A DNA stretch of 64,000 nt, from contig NZ_MJEJ02000038.1 of NCBI RefSeq assembly GCF_002095435.2, positions 86,041 through 150,040 on the forward strand, given 5' to 3'. The position numbers and the translations under genes are program-made. Below are positions 40,683 through 50,168 of the stretch, piece after piece. Origin of the DNA: Williamsia sp. 1138 (lineage in GTDB: Bacteria > Actinomycetota > Actinomycetes > Mycobacteriales > Mycobacteriaceae). The notes beneath the pieces are model-generated. The model was not told the origin of the DNA and made no database searches. It saw only the letters and a program-made list of their open reading frames with translations. The stretch's first letter is position 1, and each line of letters starts with the position of its first letter.

Positions 40683-41630
40683 ATGAGCGACAACTACTTC
40701 CACTGGACGCGGGCAGACATGCCGTCCCAGGTCGGCCGCCGGATCATCGTCACCGGTGCCAGCAGCGGTCTCGGCGCCATCGCGGCTCGCGAACTGGCCG
40801 GCGCGGGCGCCCATGTGATCCTCGCGGTCCGTGACCTCGAAAAAGGCGATCGAGTCGCGACCGGCATCCGGGCGGGCAGTCCGGGCGCGGTATGCCGTGT
40901 CGAGCACCTCGACCTGGCCGAACTGTCGTCGGTTCGATCATTTGCCGATCGCATGCTCGCCGCCGGTGAGCCACTCGACGTCCTGCTGCTCAACGCCGGC
41001 GTCAGCAATCAGCCCTACTCGTTCACCGGCGACGGCATCGAGAAGACGTTCGCCACCAACGTCGTCGGACATTTCGCGCTCACCAACTTGTTGCTCCCGC
41101 TGCTCGAGATGGGCGGAGATCCCCGCGTGGTCAGCGTGGGGTCCAACCTGTATCGCCGCTTCCGTGCGGACCTCGCGTTCGACGACCTCGCGTTCGGTGA
41201 TTACTACTCACCGCAGGGCTCCTATGTCCGATCGAAGGTCGCCACGGTGTTGTTCGCCGCCGAACTCGAGCGGCGGCTACGGTCCGTCGAGTCGCCGGTG
41301 CGCAGTCTCATCGCACACCCAGGGATGAGCACAACGCCGATGCACGACAATGTCACCGGGTTTTTCCAGAAGTCGGTGATGGGTCTCGCGCATGCTCTGA
41401 TCTCGCGAGATGCGGAGGAGGGCGCCCTGCCGCTGCTGTTCGCCGCGACCAGCGAACAGGCACCGTCGATGCGTTTTCTCGGTTGGCATACGCGCCGGTC
41501 CGACAAGCGGCTGTGGAGCGACGAATTCGTCGGGCTCGGCGCGGACGAGGATCTCGCCCGGACGCTCTGGAAGACGCTCGACAGCGTCACAGCAGAAGAT
41601 CTCGGCGTGTTCGAGCGGGATTCCGCCTGA
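40683..41630 (+). CDS. Short-chain dehydrogenase, protochlorophyllide-reductase / retinol-dehydrogenase-like
   Basis: 315 residues from ATG 40683 (GAGGAGAAG 2-5 bases upstream). NAD(P) motif IVTGASSGLGAIAARELA (about 22-38), basic Arg in AVRDLEKG favouring NADP, LLLNAGVSN (about 105), and the catalytic Tyr and Lys in SYVRSKVATVLF. The length and the tail (GWHTRRSDKRLWSDEFV) match SDRs of the retinol dehydrogenase-like group, often detoxifying aldehydes or ketones. Controlled in all likelihood by the divergent TetR regulator. Confidence 0.85.
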   Translation: MSDNYFHWTRADMPSQVGRRIIVTGASSGLGAIAARELAGAGAHVILAVRDLEKGDRVATGIRAGSPGAVCRVEHLDLAELSSVRSFADRMLAAGEPLDVLLLNAGVSNQPYSFTGDGIEKTFATNVVGHFALTNLLLPLLEMGGDPRVVSVGSNLYRRFRADLAFDDLAFGDYYSPQGSYVRSKVATVLFAAELERRLRSVESPVRSLIAHPGMSTTPMHDNVTGFFQKSVMGLAHALISRDAEEGALPLLFAATSEQAPSMRFLGWHTRRSDKRLWSDEFVGLGADEDLARTLWKTLDSVTAEDLGVFERDSA

Positions 41631-41659
41631 ACTTCGGCACCTGATCGTGACCGGGCGCC

Positions 41660-42553
41660 GTGGCGAACACGGTTACGATCAGCCGCGTGCGACTATCCAC
41701 ATCAGCCCCACTGGCAACTTTGGTAACACTCGGATGCATGGCTGCCGTAGTTGCCTGCACGTCCGATGCGACCGCTGACCAGCAAGATCCTCAGACGTCG
41801 TGCCAGAGCGTGCTGCATGTCGGTGACTCGCTGTCGCTGGGCATCACGGACGAGGCGGACAGCCCGGGCGCCGACGTCGCACAGCGATACGAGGCCGCCG
41901 GGGTGACGACCTCGTTCTTCGATGTCGCGGGCGGACGATCGAGTGTCGAAACAGTGGACGACAAGCCGAATGCGGTCTCGGCCGCGGAAGAACTGAGTCG
42001 CACGCACCCCGCTGCGGGCCGATGCTGGGTGCTGCAGATCGGCACCAACGACGCCGCCAACATTTCCGCCGGGTCCCAGATCGACGCGGCCGCTCGCATC
42101 GACCAACTGATGCAGGTGGTCGGCGACGAACCGGTGCTGTGGCCGAATCTCAAGACGCTCGTTTCTGCGCCGATGCATTACGAGCCCGAAAAAATGGTCG
42201 CCTACAACGGCGCCCTCACGGAGGCCTGCGCGCGGTATCCGAACCTGCGGATCTACGACGCGGCGGCCGATCTTCCAGACTCCGCGTTCGTCGACGGAAT
42301 CCATCACACGACCGCGGGTTCGGAAGTGTTCGCCGGAGGTATCGCGAGCGCACTGGCCACGGCGTACCCGGCCGGCGGCGGCCCGACCCCGGGATGTGTG
42401 GTGGGAACTGCGAACACCGTTCCGGCGCCGGAGAGTTCCCCGGGGCCGATGGCCGCGCCGCAATCCGGGAACGGCCTGATCTGCTTCGCGCCCATCGTCG
42501 ATATTTGCTTGTCGACAACTGATTTCGGATTGGCATCTGCGACCACGCGCTGA
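41660..42553 (+). CDS. SGNH-hydrolase-like lipoprotein
   Basis: 297 residues; the start at 41660 has several alternatives nearby. The N-terminal hydrophobic stretch LATLVTLGCMAAVVAC ends at a possible lipobox Cys (about 33). The SGNH fold shows LHVGDSLSLGI (nucleophile Ser, about 57), QIGTNDAA (Gly and Asn blocks) and FVDGIHHTTAG (Asp and His). The domain from HVGDS onward is closely similar in plan to the C-terminal domain of the adjacent acyltransferase (GDS, GARSS, PNAV, TNDAAN/INDTAN, VLWP, DGIHxT). It probably removes or transfers acyl groups on a cell-envelope sugar. Confidence 0.75.
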   Translation: MANTVTISRVRLSTSAPLATLVTLGCMAAVVACTSDATADQQDPQTSCQSVLHVGDSLSLGITDEADSPGADVAQRYEAAGVTTSFFDVAGGRSSVETVDDKPNAVSAAEELSRTHPAAGRCWVLQIGTNDAANISAGSQIDAAARIDQLMQVVGDEPVLWPNLKTLVSAPMHYEPEKMVAYNGALTEACARYPNLRIYDAAADLPDSAFVDGIHHTTAGSEVFAGGIASALATAYPAGGGPTPGCVVGTANTVPAPESSPGPMAAPQSGNGLICFAPIVDICLSTTDFGLASATTR

Positions 42554-42743
42554 TGTGGTGCCCCTGATGTAGCGCAATCAGACGATACTGCGGCTGTTTT
42601 CGCCGGGATACGCTGGCGGCCTGTCCGCCCTCCAGGGCGGCCGCGGGGCGGGGTACAACACGTCGACACGCACGTGTGTGGTCTTACGACACCTCATGAC
42701 CGACGCGACCTGCAGAGTCGATCAAAGGAACCGTCAGTCCGAC

Positions 42744-44771
42744 ATGCCACGTCCAGTTGAGTCCGACGCGACCTACTTGCCAGCCCTCGACGGAATCCGC
42801 GCGCTCGCAGTCGCGTTCGTCGTGCTCTACCACCTCGGAGTTCCCGGTTTCACCGGTGGATTACTCGGTGTCGGGGTCTTCTTCACCCTGTCGGGTTACC
42901 TGATCACCTCGATCCTGATCTCCGGTAAGGAGAAGACCAGCAAGTGGCACCTCGGCACCTTCTGGATCAAACGCTTGCGCCGCCTACTGCCTGCAGTCGT
43001 ACTGGTGCTGGCGGCCACGCTCGTCGCCGCCGCGTTTGCCCAACCCCGCCGAGTCGGTGAGTACGCCTGGCAGGCCTTGAGCTCGCTCGGTTATGTCAAC
43101 AACTGGCACAACATCATTGCCGAGACGTCTTACTTCGATCGCTTCGGTCCGCCGAGTCCACTCGGTCACATGTGGTCGCTGTCGATCGAAGAACAGTTCT
43201 ATCTCCTCTGGCCACTGGTGCTCGCGGCGATGTTCTTCGTCGTGCGGCGGCGCGCGCTGATCACCGTGGCAACCGTCGCGCTCGCGCTCGTCTCGTTCTA
43301 TCTCCTCTACGACCTCTCGGTGGCTGGCTTCGACAACACCCGCGCCTATGAGGGAACCGATACGCGCGCGGGTGGACTGCTGGTGGGCGCGGCGGTCGCG
43401 ATGTGGTGGCCTGCACGCTCGACCACCGTGTCGCACAACGGCAGATGTGGCCTCGATGTCGCGGCGTTGGTGGGTCTGGTCACCGTCGTGGTGCTGGTGA
43501 CGACGATGCCTGATGGCGGAGCCGGCCTGTACACCTACGGAATCGCGCTGCTCAGCCTCGCCACGGCCGCAGTGCTGATCGCCGCCGTCGTCCCCGCGAC
43601 GCTCGTCGCGACGGTGCTCGGTCTGACGCCGCTGCGCTGGATCGGGGAGCGGTCGTACGGGATCTATCTCTGGCACATGCCGTTGATCGCGTTCACGCCG
43701 ATGGCCTTTCGGGCCTACTCGCGTCCCATCAGTTCGGTGGTGATCATCGTCGCGACGGTCGTCCTCGCCGCGCTGTCGTGGCGGTTCGTCGAAAATCCCA
43801 TCCGTACCCACGGGTTCGCCGGGGCATGGCGTCTCGGCGTCGAGCGCGAACGCCCACTCATCGCTTCGCTGGTCGACAAACTCATCGCAGCACTCGAGAG
43901 GCTCAGAGCGCCCCGCGTTCGTCGGCAGAGGTGGTCCATCGTGGGAAGCTGCGCGCTCGTGCTGACGCTCGCCGCCGGGGCGATGGTCGGGTTGAGTGCG
44001 CTGAACACCGACACCGCCTTCGTGAACGCCCTTCCCGGCTCCGGTCCGGCGACGACGTCGATGAACGCGCTGCCCGTCGCCCCCGTATCCGCTGTTCCCG
44101 AGAAGGTTTCAACCGGGCCGACCGTACCCATCGGGCAACGCCGCACCGAGTGCGCCACGGTCATCCACGTGGGCGACTCCACCTCGGTGGGGATGATCAG
44201 CGAGGAGACCCTGCCCGATCCGATCACCAGGGTGCCGGCGCAGTACGAGCGCGTCGGCGCGACGACGGTCATCACCGACATCTCGGGCGCGAGGTCGAGT
44301 CTGGAAGAGGTCGCCGGAGAGCCCAATGCCGTCGATGCCATCAAGGGTCATATCGCGCGAGGTGAGTCCGGCTGCTGGGTGATGGCGATGGGTATCAACG
44401 ACACCGCCAATGTCGTGGTCGGCGGCCTGGGTCCGGTGGACATGAGGATCGATCGATTGCTGAAGCCCCTCGGCGACCAGCCCGTGCTGTGGCCGACGGT
44501 GCGCACGACCGAACTCAACGCCAACCCCGCGTACGACAACGGCGAGATGGAAAAGTTCAACCTTGCATTGCTGCGGGCCTGCGAGCGGTATCCGAATCTG
44601 CGGCTCTACGACTGGGCAGCAGAAGCCGATCCGGCGTGGTTCACCGACGGGATCCACTACACCGCGGCCGGTTATACCGAGCGGGGCCGCCGGTTCGCGA
44701 CGGCATTGGCCACCGCCTTCCCGGCGACCGATCATGAACCCGCGGGTTGCGTGGTCAGGGCGGACGCCTGA
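42744..44771 (+). CDS. Acyltransferase-3 (OafA-type) membrane protein with C-terminal SGNH domain
   Basis: About 675 residues from ATG 42744; in-frame starts at 42678 and 42696 are possible. AT3 domain with about ten helices over residues 10-385: LPALDGIRALAVAFVVLYHL, the R/H pair of GIRALAV, FFTLSGYLITSIL and MWSLSIEEQFYLLWPLV. Then an extra helix and linker, and from about 480 an extracytoplasmic SGNH domain with VIHVGDSTSVGMIS, AMGINDTANV and FTDGIHYTAAG. OafA/OatA enzymes acetylate envelope glycans by passing acetyl groups through the membrane to the SGNH domain. It lies after the related lipoprotein gene. Confidence 0.87.
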   Translation: MPRPVESDATYLPALDGIRALAVAFVVLYHLGVPGFTGGLLGVGVFFTLSGYLITSILISGKEKTSKWHLGTFWIKRLRRLLPAVVLVLAATLVAAAFAQPRRVGEYAWQALSSLGYVNNWHNIIAETSYFDRFGPPSPLGHMWSLSIEEQFYLLWPLVLAAMFFVVRRRALITVATVALALVSFYLLYDLSVAGFDNTRAYEGTDTRAGGLLVGAAVAMWWPARSTTVSHNGRCGLDVAALVGLVTVVVLVTTMPDGGAGLYTYGIALLSLATAAVLIAAVVPATLVATVLGLTPLRWIGERSYGIYLWHMPLIAFTPMAFRAYSRPISSVVIIVATVVLAALSWRFVENPIRTHGFAGAWRLGVERERPLIASLVDKLIAALERLRAPRVRRQRWSIVGSCALVLTLAAGAMVGLSALNTDTAFVNALPGSGPATTSMNALPVAPVSAVPEKVSTGPTVPIGQRRTECATVIHVGDSTSVGMISEETLPDPITRVPAQYERVGATTVITDISGARSSLEEVAGEPNAVDAIKGHIARGESGCWVMAMGINDTANVVVGGLGPVDMRIDRLLKPLGDQPVLWPTVRTTELNANPAYDNGEMEKFNLALLRACERYPNLRLYDWAAEADPAWFTDGIHYTAAGYTERGRRFATALATAFPATDHEPAGCVVRADA

Positions 44772-44882
44772 TCCGGGAGCGGGTCGGTCAGCTCAGCGGT
44801 ACAGATGTCGGTGAGCAGGCCATCAACCACCACTGATGCAGTAGACGGAATCTATCGACCTGGTTGTCGGTTGGACGATGGC

Positions 44883-45974
44883 ATGAGCAATCCCGCCCTC
44901 TTCGAGCCCATCACCCTGCGCGACCTGACCATTGCGAATCGGATCTGGCTGGCACCGATGTGCCAGTACAGCTGCTTCGCCGAGGACGGCGTCCCTACCG
45001 ACTGGCACCTCGTCCATCTCGGCTCACATGCCACCGGCGGCTTCGGGCTCATCCTGACGGAGGCTGCTGCGGTGGTCCCCGAGGGCCGGATCAGCCCGCA
45101 GGACGCCGGGATCTGGAACGAGGAGCAGACGGCGGCCTGGCGACGCATCGTGGATTTCGTACACGACCAGGACTCGGCGATCGGCGTTCAGCTTGCGCAC
45201 GCAGGCCGCAAGGCGTCGACCTACTCGCCCTTCGCAGACCAGGACGGCTCGTTGCCTGCGGCCGAGGGTGGCTGGGTGACCAGCGCTCCGTCGCCGATCG
45301 CATTCGAGGGCTATGACGTTCCGACCGCACTGAGCGTCACCGAGATCGCCGACCTCGTCGATGCGTTCGCCGCCGCCGCCCGGCGAGCCGATCAGGCCGG
45401 ATTCGACGTCGTTGAGATCCACGCCGCCCACGGTTATCTGCTGCACGAGTTCCTCTCGCCGCTGTCCAATCAGCGTGACGACCAGTACGGCGGAGACTTT
45501 GCGGGCCGAACGCGATTCCTGGTCGAGGTCGTCGACGCCGTCCGCGCCGTATGGCCACAGGGCAAACCCCTGTTCGTCCGCATCTCGGCAACCGACTGGG
45601 CCGACGGTGGGTGGACCGCCCAGGAGAGCGCAGAGCTGGCGTCGGCGTTGGCACCACACGGAGTCGACCTCATCGACGCGTCGACCGGCGGCAACGTGCT
45701 CGCCGAGATCCCGGTCGGCCCCGGATATCAGGTGGAGTTCGCGCAGAGCATCCGCGAGCAGTCGGGTGTCCCCACAGCAGCGGTGGGTCTGATCACGGAG
45801 CCAGGACAGGCCGAGAAGATCCTCACCTCCGAGGCCGCAGACGCGATCCTGCTCGCGCGTGCAGCTCTCCGAGAGCCGGCTTGGCCGCTGCGGGCCGCAC
45901 ACGAACTCGGGGTGAGCAGAAACGACGCCCCCTATCGCCCGCAGTATGTTCGCGGTGCATGGCGGGATCGATGA
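44883..45974 (+). CDS. NADH:flavin oxidoreductase, old yellow enzyme (YqjM-like)
   Basis: 363 residues from ATG 44883. FMN barrel with RIWLAPMCQYSCF (the Cys of the YqjM subgroup), LILTEAAAVVPEGRISPQD, GVQLAHAGRKAST (the substrate-binding HxxR/K pattern), EIHAAHGYLLHEFLSPLSNQ and FVRISATDW. It reduces alpha,beta-unsaturated carbonyls or nitro compounds with NAD(P)H. An alternative ATG at 44805 has no strong site. It is followed on the opposite strand by a small cupin. Confidence 0.88.
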   Translation: MSNPALFEPITLRDLTIANRIWLAPMCQYSCFAEDGVPTDWHLVHLGSHATGGFGLILTEAAAVVPEGRISPQDAGIWNEEQTAAWRRIVDFVHDQDSAIGVQLAHAGRKASTYSPFADQDGSLPAAEGGWVTSAPSPIAFEGYDVPTALSVTEIADLVDAFAAAARRADQAGFDVVEIHAAHGYLLHEFLSPLSNQRDDQYGGDFAGRTRFLVEVVDAVRAVWPQGKPLFVRISATDWADGGWTAQESAELASALAPHGVDLIDASTGGNVLAEIPVGPGYQVEFAQSIREQSGVPTAAVGLITEPGQAEKILTSEAADAILLARAALREPAWPLRAAHELGVSRNDAPYRPQYVRGAWRDR

Positions 45975-45981
45975 TCTGCCT

Positions 45982-46308
45982 CTACTGGGGCAGCTCGACG
46001 TAGATGCGGGTCCACGGCTGGTCGTCGATCAGCTCCCAGCGATGGCCACCGCCGATGGTGTCGTGGGCGAGGAGCACGTCGCCTGGTGTCACGACGAACT
46101 TGTCGCCGGCCCTCGTGGTGAAACGCAGGGTGCCGGTGAGCGTGATCACGTACTGGCGGTGCGGGGCGGTGTGCCATTCGTATGTTCCACCCGCCGGGGT
46201 GACGGTGGCGTGGACGCGTAACGCGTCTTGGATGGGTATGTCGAATTCGCGTTCGGCGTAGTGACTTTGGCCGTCGTCGCCGGTCCATAGCTCGATGAGT
46301 CGACTCAC
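45982..46308 (-). CDS. Single-domain cupin protein
   Basis: 108 residues. One cupin fold: YEWHTAPHRQYVITLTGTLR carries the His pair and Gln/Tyr of motif 1, and VVTPGDVLLAHDTIGGGHRW the His of motif 2, so a metal site is likely. No enzymatic role is evident. It stands alone between the OYE gene (convergent, 7 bases away) and a divergent membrane protein. Confidence 0.75.
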   Translation of the reverse strand: MSRLIELWTGDDGQSHYAEREFDIPIQDALRVHATVTPAGGTYEWHTAPHRQYVITLTGTLRFTTRAGDKFVVTPGDVLLAHDTIGGGHRWELIDDQPWTRIYVELPQ

Positions 46309-46440
46309 GTGTTTGTCCCGCTCTCTCGGTTGCCGATGCGTAGGCCCACACTAACGGCGGTGCGTCGCCGGTTGCACAATCGTCAAATGTCGCGACAATC
46401 GAATTGACGGCCGGGCCGCCGCGGACGAGGGGTCGATGGG

Positions 46441-47010
46441 ATGCGTAGTAGAAGGCACATGGGGCACAGCAAGCGCGCCGCACCCGCGGGCGCGCTCAGC
46501 AGACCGGTCGACCGCTACGAAACCTGGCTCCGCAGATGGCTGATCCTGATCGTTGTAGTCGCCGCCAGCATTCCGGTTTTCGCCGGGGTGATGGTGTGGA
46601 ATGCTGCTGACCCGGCAGACTCGCCCATGGTGATCTCCCAGGCCCGGGCAGTGGTCGACACGCCCGCCCCACCGATCACGGCACAGACCATGGGCGCGCC
46701 TCTGGTGTCGGTGCAAGCGCACTGGGAATGGAACGGCCGCCGGCACGATGGCGTGATCGCGGTCCCGACCGGCACGGCCGCCGGCGCGGACATGACCATC
46801 AACGTCGACGAGAACGGCGACTGGGCCGGCGAGGTGTCGGCCGCCGAGAAACGGATGTACGGCACGACGGCGGCCGTGGTGCTCTCGGTGTTCTTGACGA
46901 TGCTGCTGATCGCGGTCGCGCGCGAGCGCTCTCGGCATCTGCTCGAGCGTCGCCAAGAGCACTACTGGACCGAGAGTCTGCGCCGCTTCTTCGCCACACT
47001 GCCCGACTGA
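46441..47010 (+). CDS. Rv1733c-like membrane protein
   Basis: 189 residues. Two transmembrane helices: WLILIVVVAASIPVFAGVMV (about 33-52) and AAVVLSVFLTMLLIAVARER (about 142-160), with an extracytoplasmic beta-rich loop between them (HWEWNGRRHDGVIAVPTG, GADMTINVDENGDWAG). This layout and the HWxWNGxxRxG motif are those of the Rv1733c family of mycobacteria and relatives. Function is unknown in the family. Stand-alone gene. Confidence 0.75.
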   Translation: MRSRRHMGHSKRAAPAGALSRPVDRYETWLRRWLILIVVVAASIPVFAGVMVWNAADPADSPMVISQARAVVDTPAPPITAQTMGAPLVSVQAHWEWNGRRHDGVIAVPTGTAAGADMTINVDENGDWAGEVSAAEKRMYGTTAAVVLSVFLTMLLIAVARERSRHLLERRQEHYWTESLRRFFATLPD

Positions 47011-47045
47011 AACACCCGCCGTCCGCCGGCGCACCGATCCTGGGT

Positions 47046-47240
47046 TCAGCAGCAGCGCCCCTCTGGATTCGCATCCTGGTTCCGGTATCGCATCCGCCAG
47101 TAGTCACTCTCGCTCAGTGGTGGGACGTCGGGGTGCAGTGCCGACTGGTGCGTCACATACCGCCGGTAGTGGTTGTCACCCATGACCGAACCGACGTACC
47201 AGCGGAGCGCTCCGGCTCCACGCCGCAGGGTCTCGATCAA
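47046..47240 (-). CDS. YbdD/YjiX-family small protein, partner of CstA
   Basis: 64 residues from TTG 47240, which overlaps the cstA stop as TTGA, with AAAGGA 7 bases upstream; an ATG at 47276 would give 76 residues. The family pattern is clear: LRWYVGSVMGDNHYRRYVTH, HPDVPPLSESDYWRMRY and a terminal Cys pair (GRCC), as in E. coli YbdD of the same length. YbdD and YjiX lie beside CstA/BtsT transporters and are needed for transport. It is encoded last in the leftward pair. Confidence 0.87.
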   Translation of the reverse strand: MIETLRRGAGALRWYVGSVMGDNHYRRYVTHQSALHPDVPPLSESDYWRMRYRNQDANPEGRCC

Positions 47241-49501
47241 TGCGACGTCCTTTCCGGCCTTCCGATCTGCTCCCATTCCTTCTCCACCTCCTTTTCGGTA
47301 CGGGTCGCGATCAGTCCGCTCGGCGCGAAGATCTTCGACTCCACCGGTTCGTCCTCGGTGGTCGGAAGCCCGCCTTTGCGAATGGCCTTGACGCATACGA
47401 CCGCGGCCGCGGCCGCAACGATGAGCACCAGCACCGCGAAGATGATCGACAGCGTTCCCTGGATGAACGTGTTGCGGATCACCGCATCGATCGCGTCCGG
47501 GGTCGAGGCCGTCTTGAACTCACCGAGCCCCTGATCCTTGGCGTTCTTGAAGTCGCTGTGCTGCTGCCAGTAACCGATCGCGGGATTGTTCGAGAAGATC
47601 TTCTGGTAGGACGCGGTCATGGTCACCGTCAGATCCCAGGCCAGTGGGATGCCGGGAATCCAGGCCCATTTGAGGAGGCCACGTTTGAGCACGACCACCA
47701 GGATCAGGGTCAGCGCGATGGCGGCCAGCAGCTGATTGGCGATACCGAAGAGCGGGAACAGCGTGTTGATGCCGCCGAGGGGGTCGGTGACACCCATGAG
47801 CAGGATCGAACCCCACAGGCCGACGACGATGAGCGTGCACAGCCAGGCGCCGGGCTTCCACGACGGATCCTTGAAGCGCTTGCCGCCCTTCACATTGCTC
47901 AGTCCGTCCGAGAGCATGAACCGCGCCACGCGGGTACCGGCATCGACCGTGGTCAGGATGAACAGGGCCTCGAACATGATCGCGAAGTGGTACCAGAACG
48001 AGCGAAGGGATTCGCCGCCGAACGCGCTCTGCATGGTGTCGGCCATGCCCATCGCCAGCGTCGGGGCGCCACCTGTCTTGGAGATGATCGACTCCTCGCC
48101 GACGGCCTTCGCGGCGGCGTCGAGTTGAGCAGCAGTCGTCGGATCGCCGGGCAGGTTGAGCGTGTTGTTGACGTACTCGGCGGCGCCCTCCGGGGTTCCG
48201 CCGGTGACGCCCTTGGGCGCGTTCATCGAGAAGTACAGGTGCTGATTCAGGATGCACGCGGTGATGAGGGCCATGATCGCGACGAACGACTCGGTGAGCA
48301 TGCCGCCGTAGCCGATGATGCGGGCCTGGCTCTCCTTCTCCATCAGCTTCGGGGTGGTGCCGGAGGCGATCAGTGCGTGGAATCCGGAGAGCGCGCCGCA
48401 GGCGATGGTGATGAACAGGAACGGGAACAGCGCACCGGCGAAGGCGGGACCCTGGCCGTTGTGGGCGAACTCGCTGACCGCGGGAGCCTGCATGACGGGT
48501 CGAGCGATCACGATGCCCAGGGCGAGAAGCGCGATGGTGCCGACCTTCATGAAGGTCGAGAGGTAGTCGCGGGGTGCGAGGAGCAGCCACACGGGCAACA
48601 CCGCGGCGGCGAAGCCGTAGATGATGATCGCCCAGCTCAGGAAGACGGGGGACAGGCTGAACCAGTCGGAACCCCAGCTGGATTCGCCGACGTAGCGGCC
48701 CATGACGATGGCGAGCATCAGTAGCACGAAACCGATGATCGACACCTCGGAGACGCGTCCGGGGCGCAGGAATCGCAGGTACACACCCATGAACAGGGCA
48801 ATCGGGATGGTCATCGCGAGCGAGAAGACGCCCCAGGGACTTTCGGCCAGTGCGTTGACGACGACGAGGCCGAGGACGGCGATGAGGATGATCATGATGA
48901 CGAACACCGCGATGAGGGCGGCGAATCCGCCGACATCTCCGAGTTCGTCGCGCGCCATCTGCCCGAGGCTGCGTCCGCGACGACGTGTCGAGATCGTCAA
49001 CACCAGGTAGTCCTGGACGCATCCGGCGAATACGGCGCCGATGATGATCCAGATCGTTCCCGGCAGGTATCCCATCTGCGCGGCGAGTACCGGACCGACC
49101 AGTGGGCCTGCGCCGGCGATCGCGGCGAAGTGATGACCGAAGAGCACGCGGCGATCGGTCGGCATGTAGTCCTGCGAGTTGTCGAGGACTTCGGCCGGGG
49201 TGGCCTGATCGTCGCGTGGCTTCACGATCTTCATCTCGATCAGCCGCGCGTAGAAGCGGTACCCGATGACGTAGGTACACAGCGCAGCGATCACGAACCA
49301 GATCGCGTTGACGGTTTCGCCGCGGACGAAGGCGATGATCGCCCAGGCGATGGCGCCGATGACGGCGATGACAGCGAACATGATGCGCTTGCCGACGGTC
49401 ATCGGGCTGCGATCGATGATCGCGACGGGGGGACGATCGGGGTCGGTTTTGATCAGATCGATGTGTGGATCCGAGTCGCGTTCCTTGGTAACGGTCACCA
49501 T
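47237..49501 (-). CDS. cstA: Carbon-starvation protein CstA family transporter
   Basis: 754 residues from ATG 49501 (AGGAG just 2 bases away; GTG 49498 is as likely). About 16-18 transmembrane helices; motifs FGHHFAAIAGAGPLVGPVLA (about 118), GCVQDYLVLTISTRRRGRSL, ALSGFHALIASGTTPKLMEK and TVDAGTRVARFMLSD match CstA and the pyruvate transporter BtsT. These import peptides or pyruvate during carbon limitation. The following YbdD gene overlaps the stop. Regulation is not visible beyond a long upstream region. Confidence 0.9.
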   Translation of the reverse strand: MVTVTKERDSDPHIDLIKTDPDRPPVAIIDRSPMTVGKRIMFAVIAVIGAIAWAIIAFVRGETVNAIWFVIAALCTYVIGYRFYARLIEMKIVKPRDDQATPAEVLDNSQDYMPTDRRVLFGHHFAAIAGAGPLVGPVLAAQMGYLPGTIWIIIGAVFAGCVQDYLVLTISTRRRGRSLGQMARDELGDVGGFAALIAVFVIMIILIAVLGLVVVNALAESPWGVFSLAMTIPIALFMGVYLRFLRPGRVSEVSIIGFVLLMLAIVMGRYVGESSWGSDWFSLSPVFLSWAIIIYGFAAAVLPVWLLLAPRDYLSTFMKVGTIALLALGIVIARPVMQAPAVSEFAHNGQGPAFAGALFPFLFITIACGALSGFHALIASGTTPKLMEKESQARIIGYGGMLTESFVAIMALITACILNQHLYFSMNAPKGVTGGTPEGAAEYVNNTLNLPGDPTTAAQLDAAAKAVGEESIISKTGGAPTLAMGMADTMQSAFGGESLRSFWYHFAIMFEALFILTTVDAGTRVARFMLSDGLSNVKGGKRFKDPSWKPGAWLCTLIVVGLWGSILLMGVTDPLGGINTLFPLFGIANQLLAAIALTLILVVVLKRGLLKWAWIPGIPLAWDLTVTMTASYQKIFSNNPAIGYWQQHSDFKNAKDQGLGEFKTASTPDAIDAVIRNTFIQGTLSIIFAVLVLIVAAAAAVVCVKAIRKGGLPTTEDEPVESKIFAPSGLIATRTEKEVEKEWEQIGRPERTSH

Positions 49502-49584
49502 GGCTCCTGTGCATTGTGGGCGGTAGGAGGACTTGTCGTCCGGGCTGCTGCCGTCGTGGCGTGTGTAAACCAGTGTGGCGCGCG

Positions 49585-49868
49585 TCACTCTACGCCCGCC
49601 CCCGATCGGAGATTTCCACCCCCATTCGTTAGCAAAGGTTTGGTGTGCGGTAGGCCGTCGTGCCCTTCCATCCGCAGGGCACCGGCCGAGGCGGTGAACT
49701 CGAGGGGTACGACCTGGCCGCGGTACTCGATGGGGTGCGGGGGTGCGACGTGGCGCTTCCACGCGGTGGTGAGGACGGGCAGCAGGGCGCCGGCGAGGTA
49801 GCCAGTAATGATCGATCCGTGGGCTTTGCCGCCAAGGCGCCGATGCCGGCAGCCATGCCCACCCAGGG
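49585..49868 (-). pseudogene. Possible frameshifted small membrane protein
   Basis: On the minus strand one frame reads WPWVGMAAGIGALAAK (start near 49868 or 49862). The next frame continues as GSIITGYLAGALLPVLTTAW then KRHVAPPHPIEYRGQVVPLE and ends at 49585. Both halves have high third-position GC only in their own frame, and together they make two hydrophobic helices and a basic tail. A shift near 49815 would restore one ORF of about 90 residues. I do not recognise a family. It may be a pseudogene, sequencing error or chance. The rest of the 724-base gap 49502-50225 shows only the SOS box. Confidence 0.3.
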
Positions 49869-50168
49869 CCACTGAATCCCCGCTCATGGTCGTCTCGGTT
49901 CCGGTGGGTGATGTGATGCCGGCATCTGTATCGGAGTCGTCTGAGCCCCCGCTGGCCGTGCCGATCCGACCGTCGATCGTGCCGAGCTGACCGAGCGTGC
50001 TTCTGTGAGTCATGCAGCAGCTCAACCAATTACCCGTGCAAACGACTGATCCGACTGTCGGAGGTCGCTGATGGCCTTGATTCGAAGGCACTGTGCCCTA
50101 GTTTAGTTGGTGTCTAACTGGTTGAAAGTGATTGACTATCAACAGCATTCATCTGTTCAGACTACTTG

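Noticed and set aside
47240..49514. Long frames on both strands overlapping cstA (plus 47240-48724, minus 47520-49514)
   Set aside because: Arg/His-rich or Gln/Asp-rich shadows of a membrane protein; cstA has all family motifs in its own frame.
49502..50029. Upstream extension of cstA to 50029
   Set aside because: The added 176 residues are Arg/Pro-rich without family similarity, and a ribosome site lies at the ATG/GTG around 49501.
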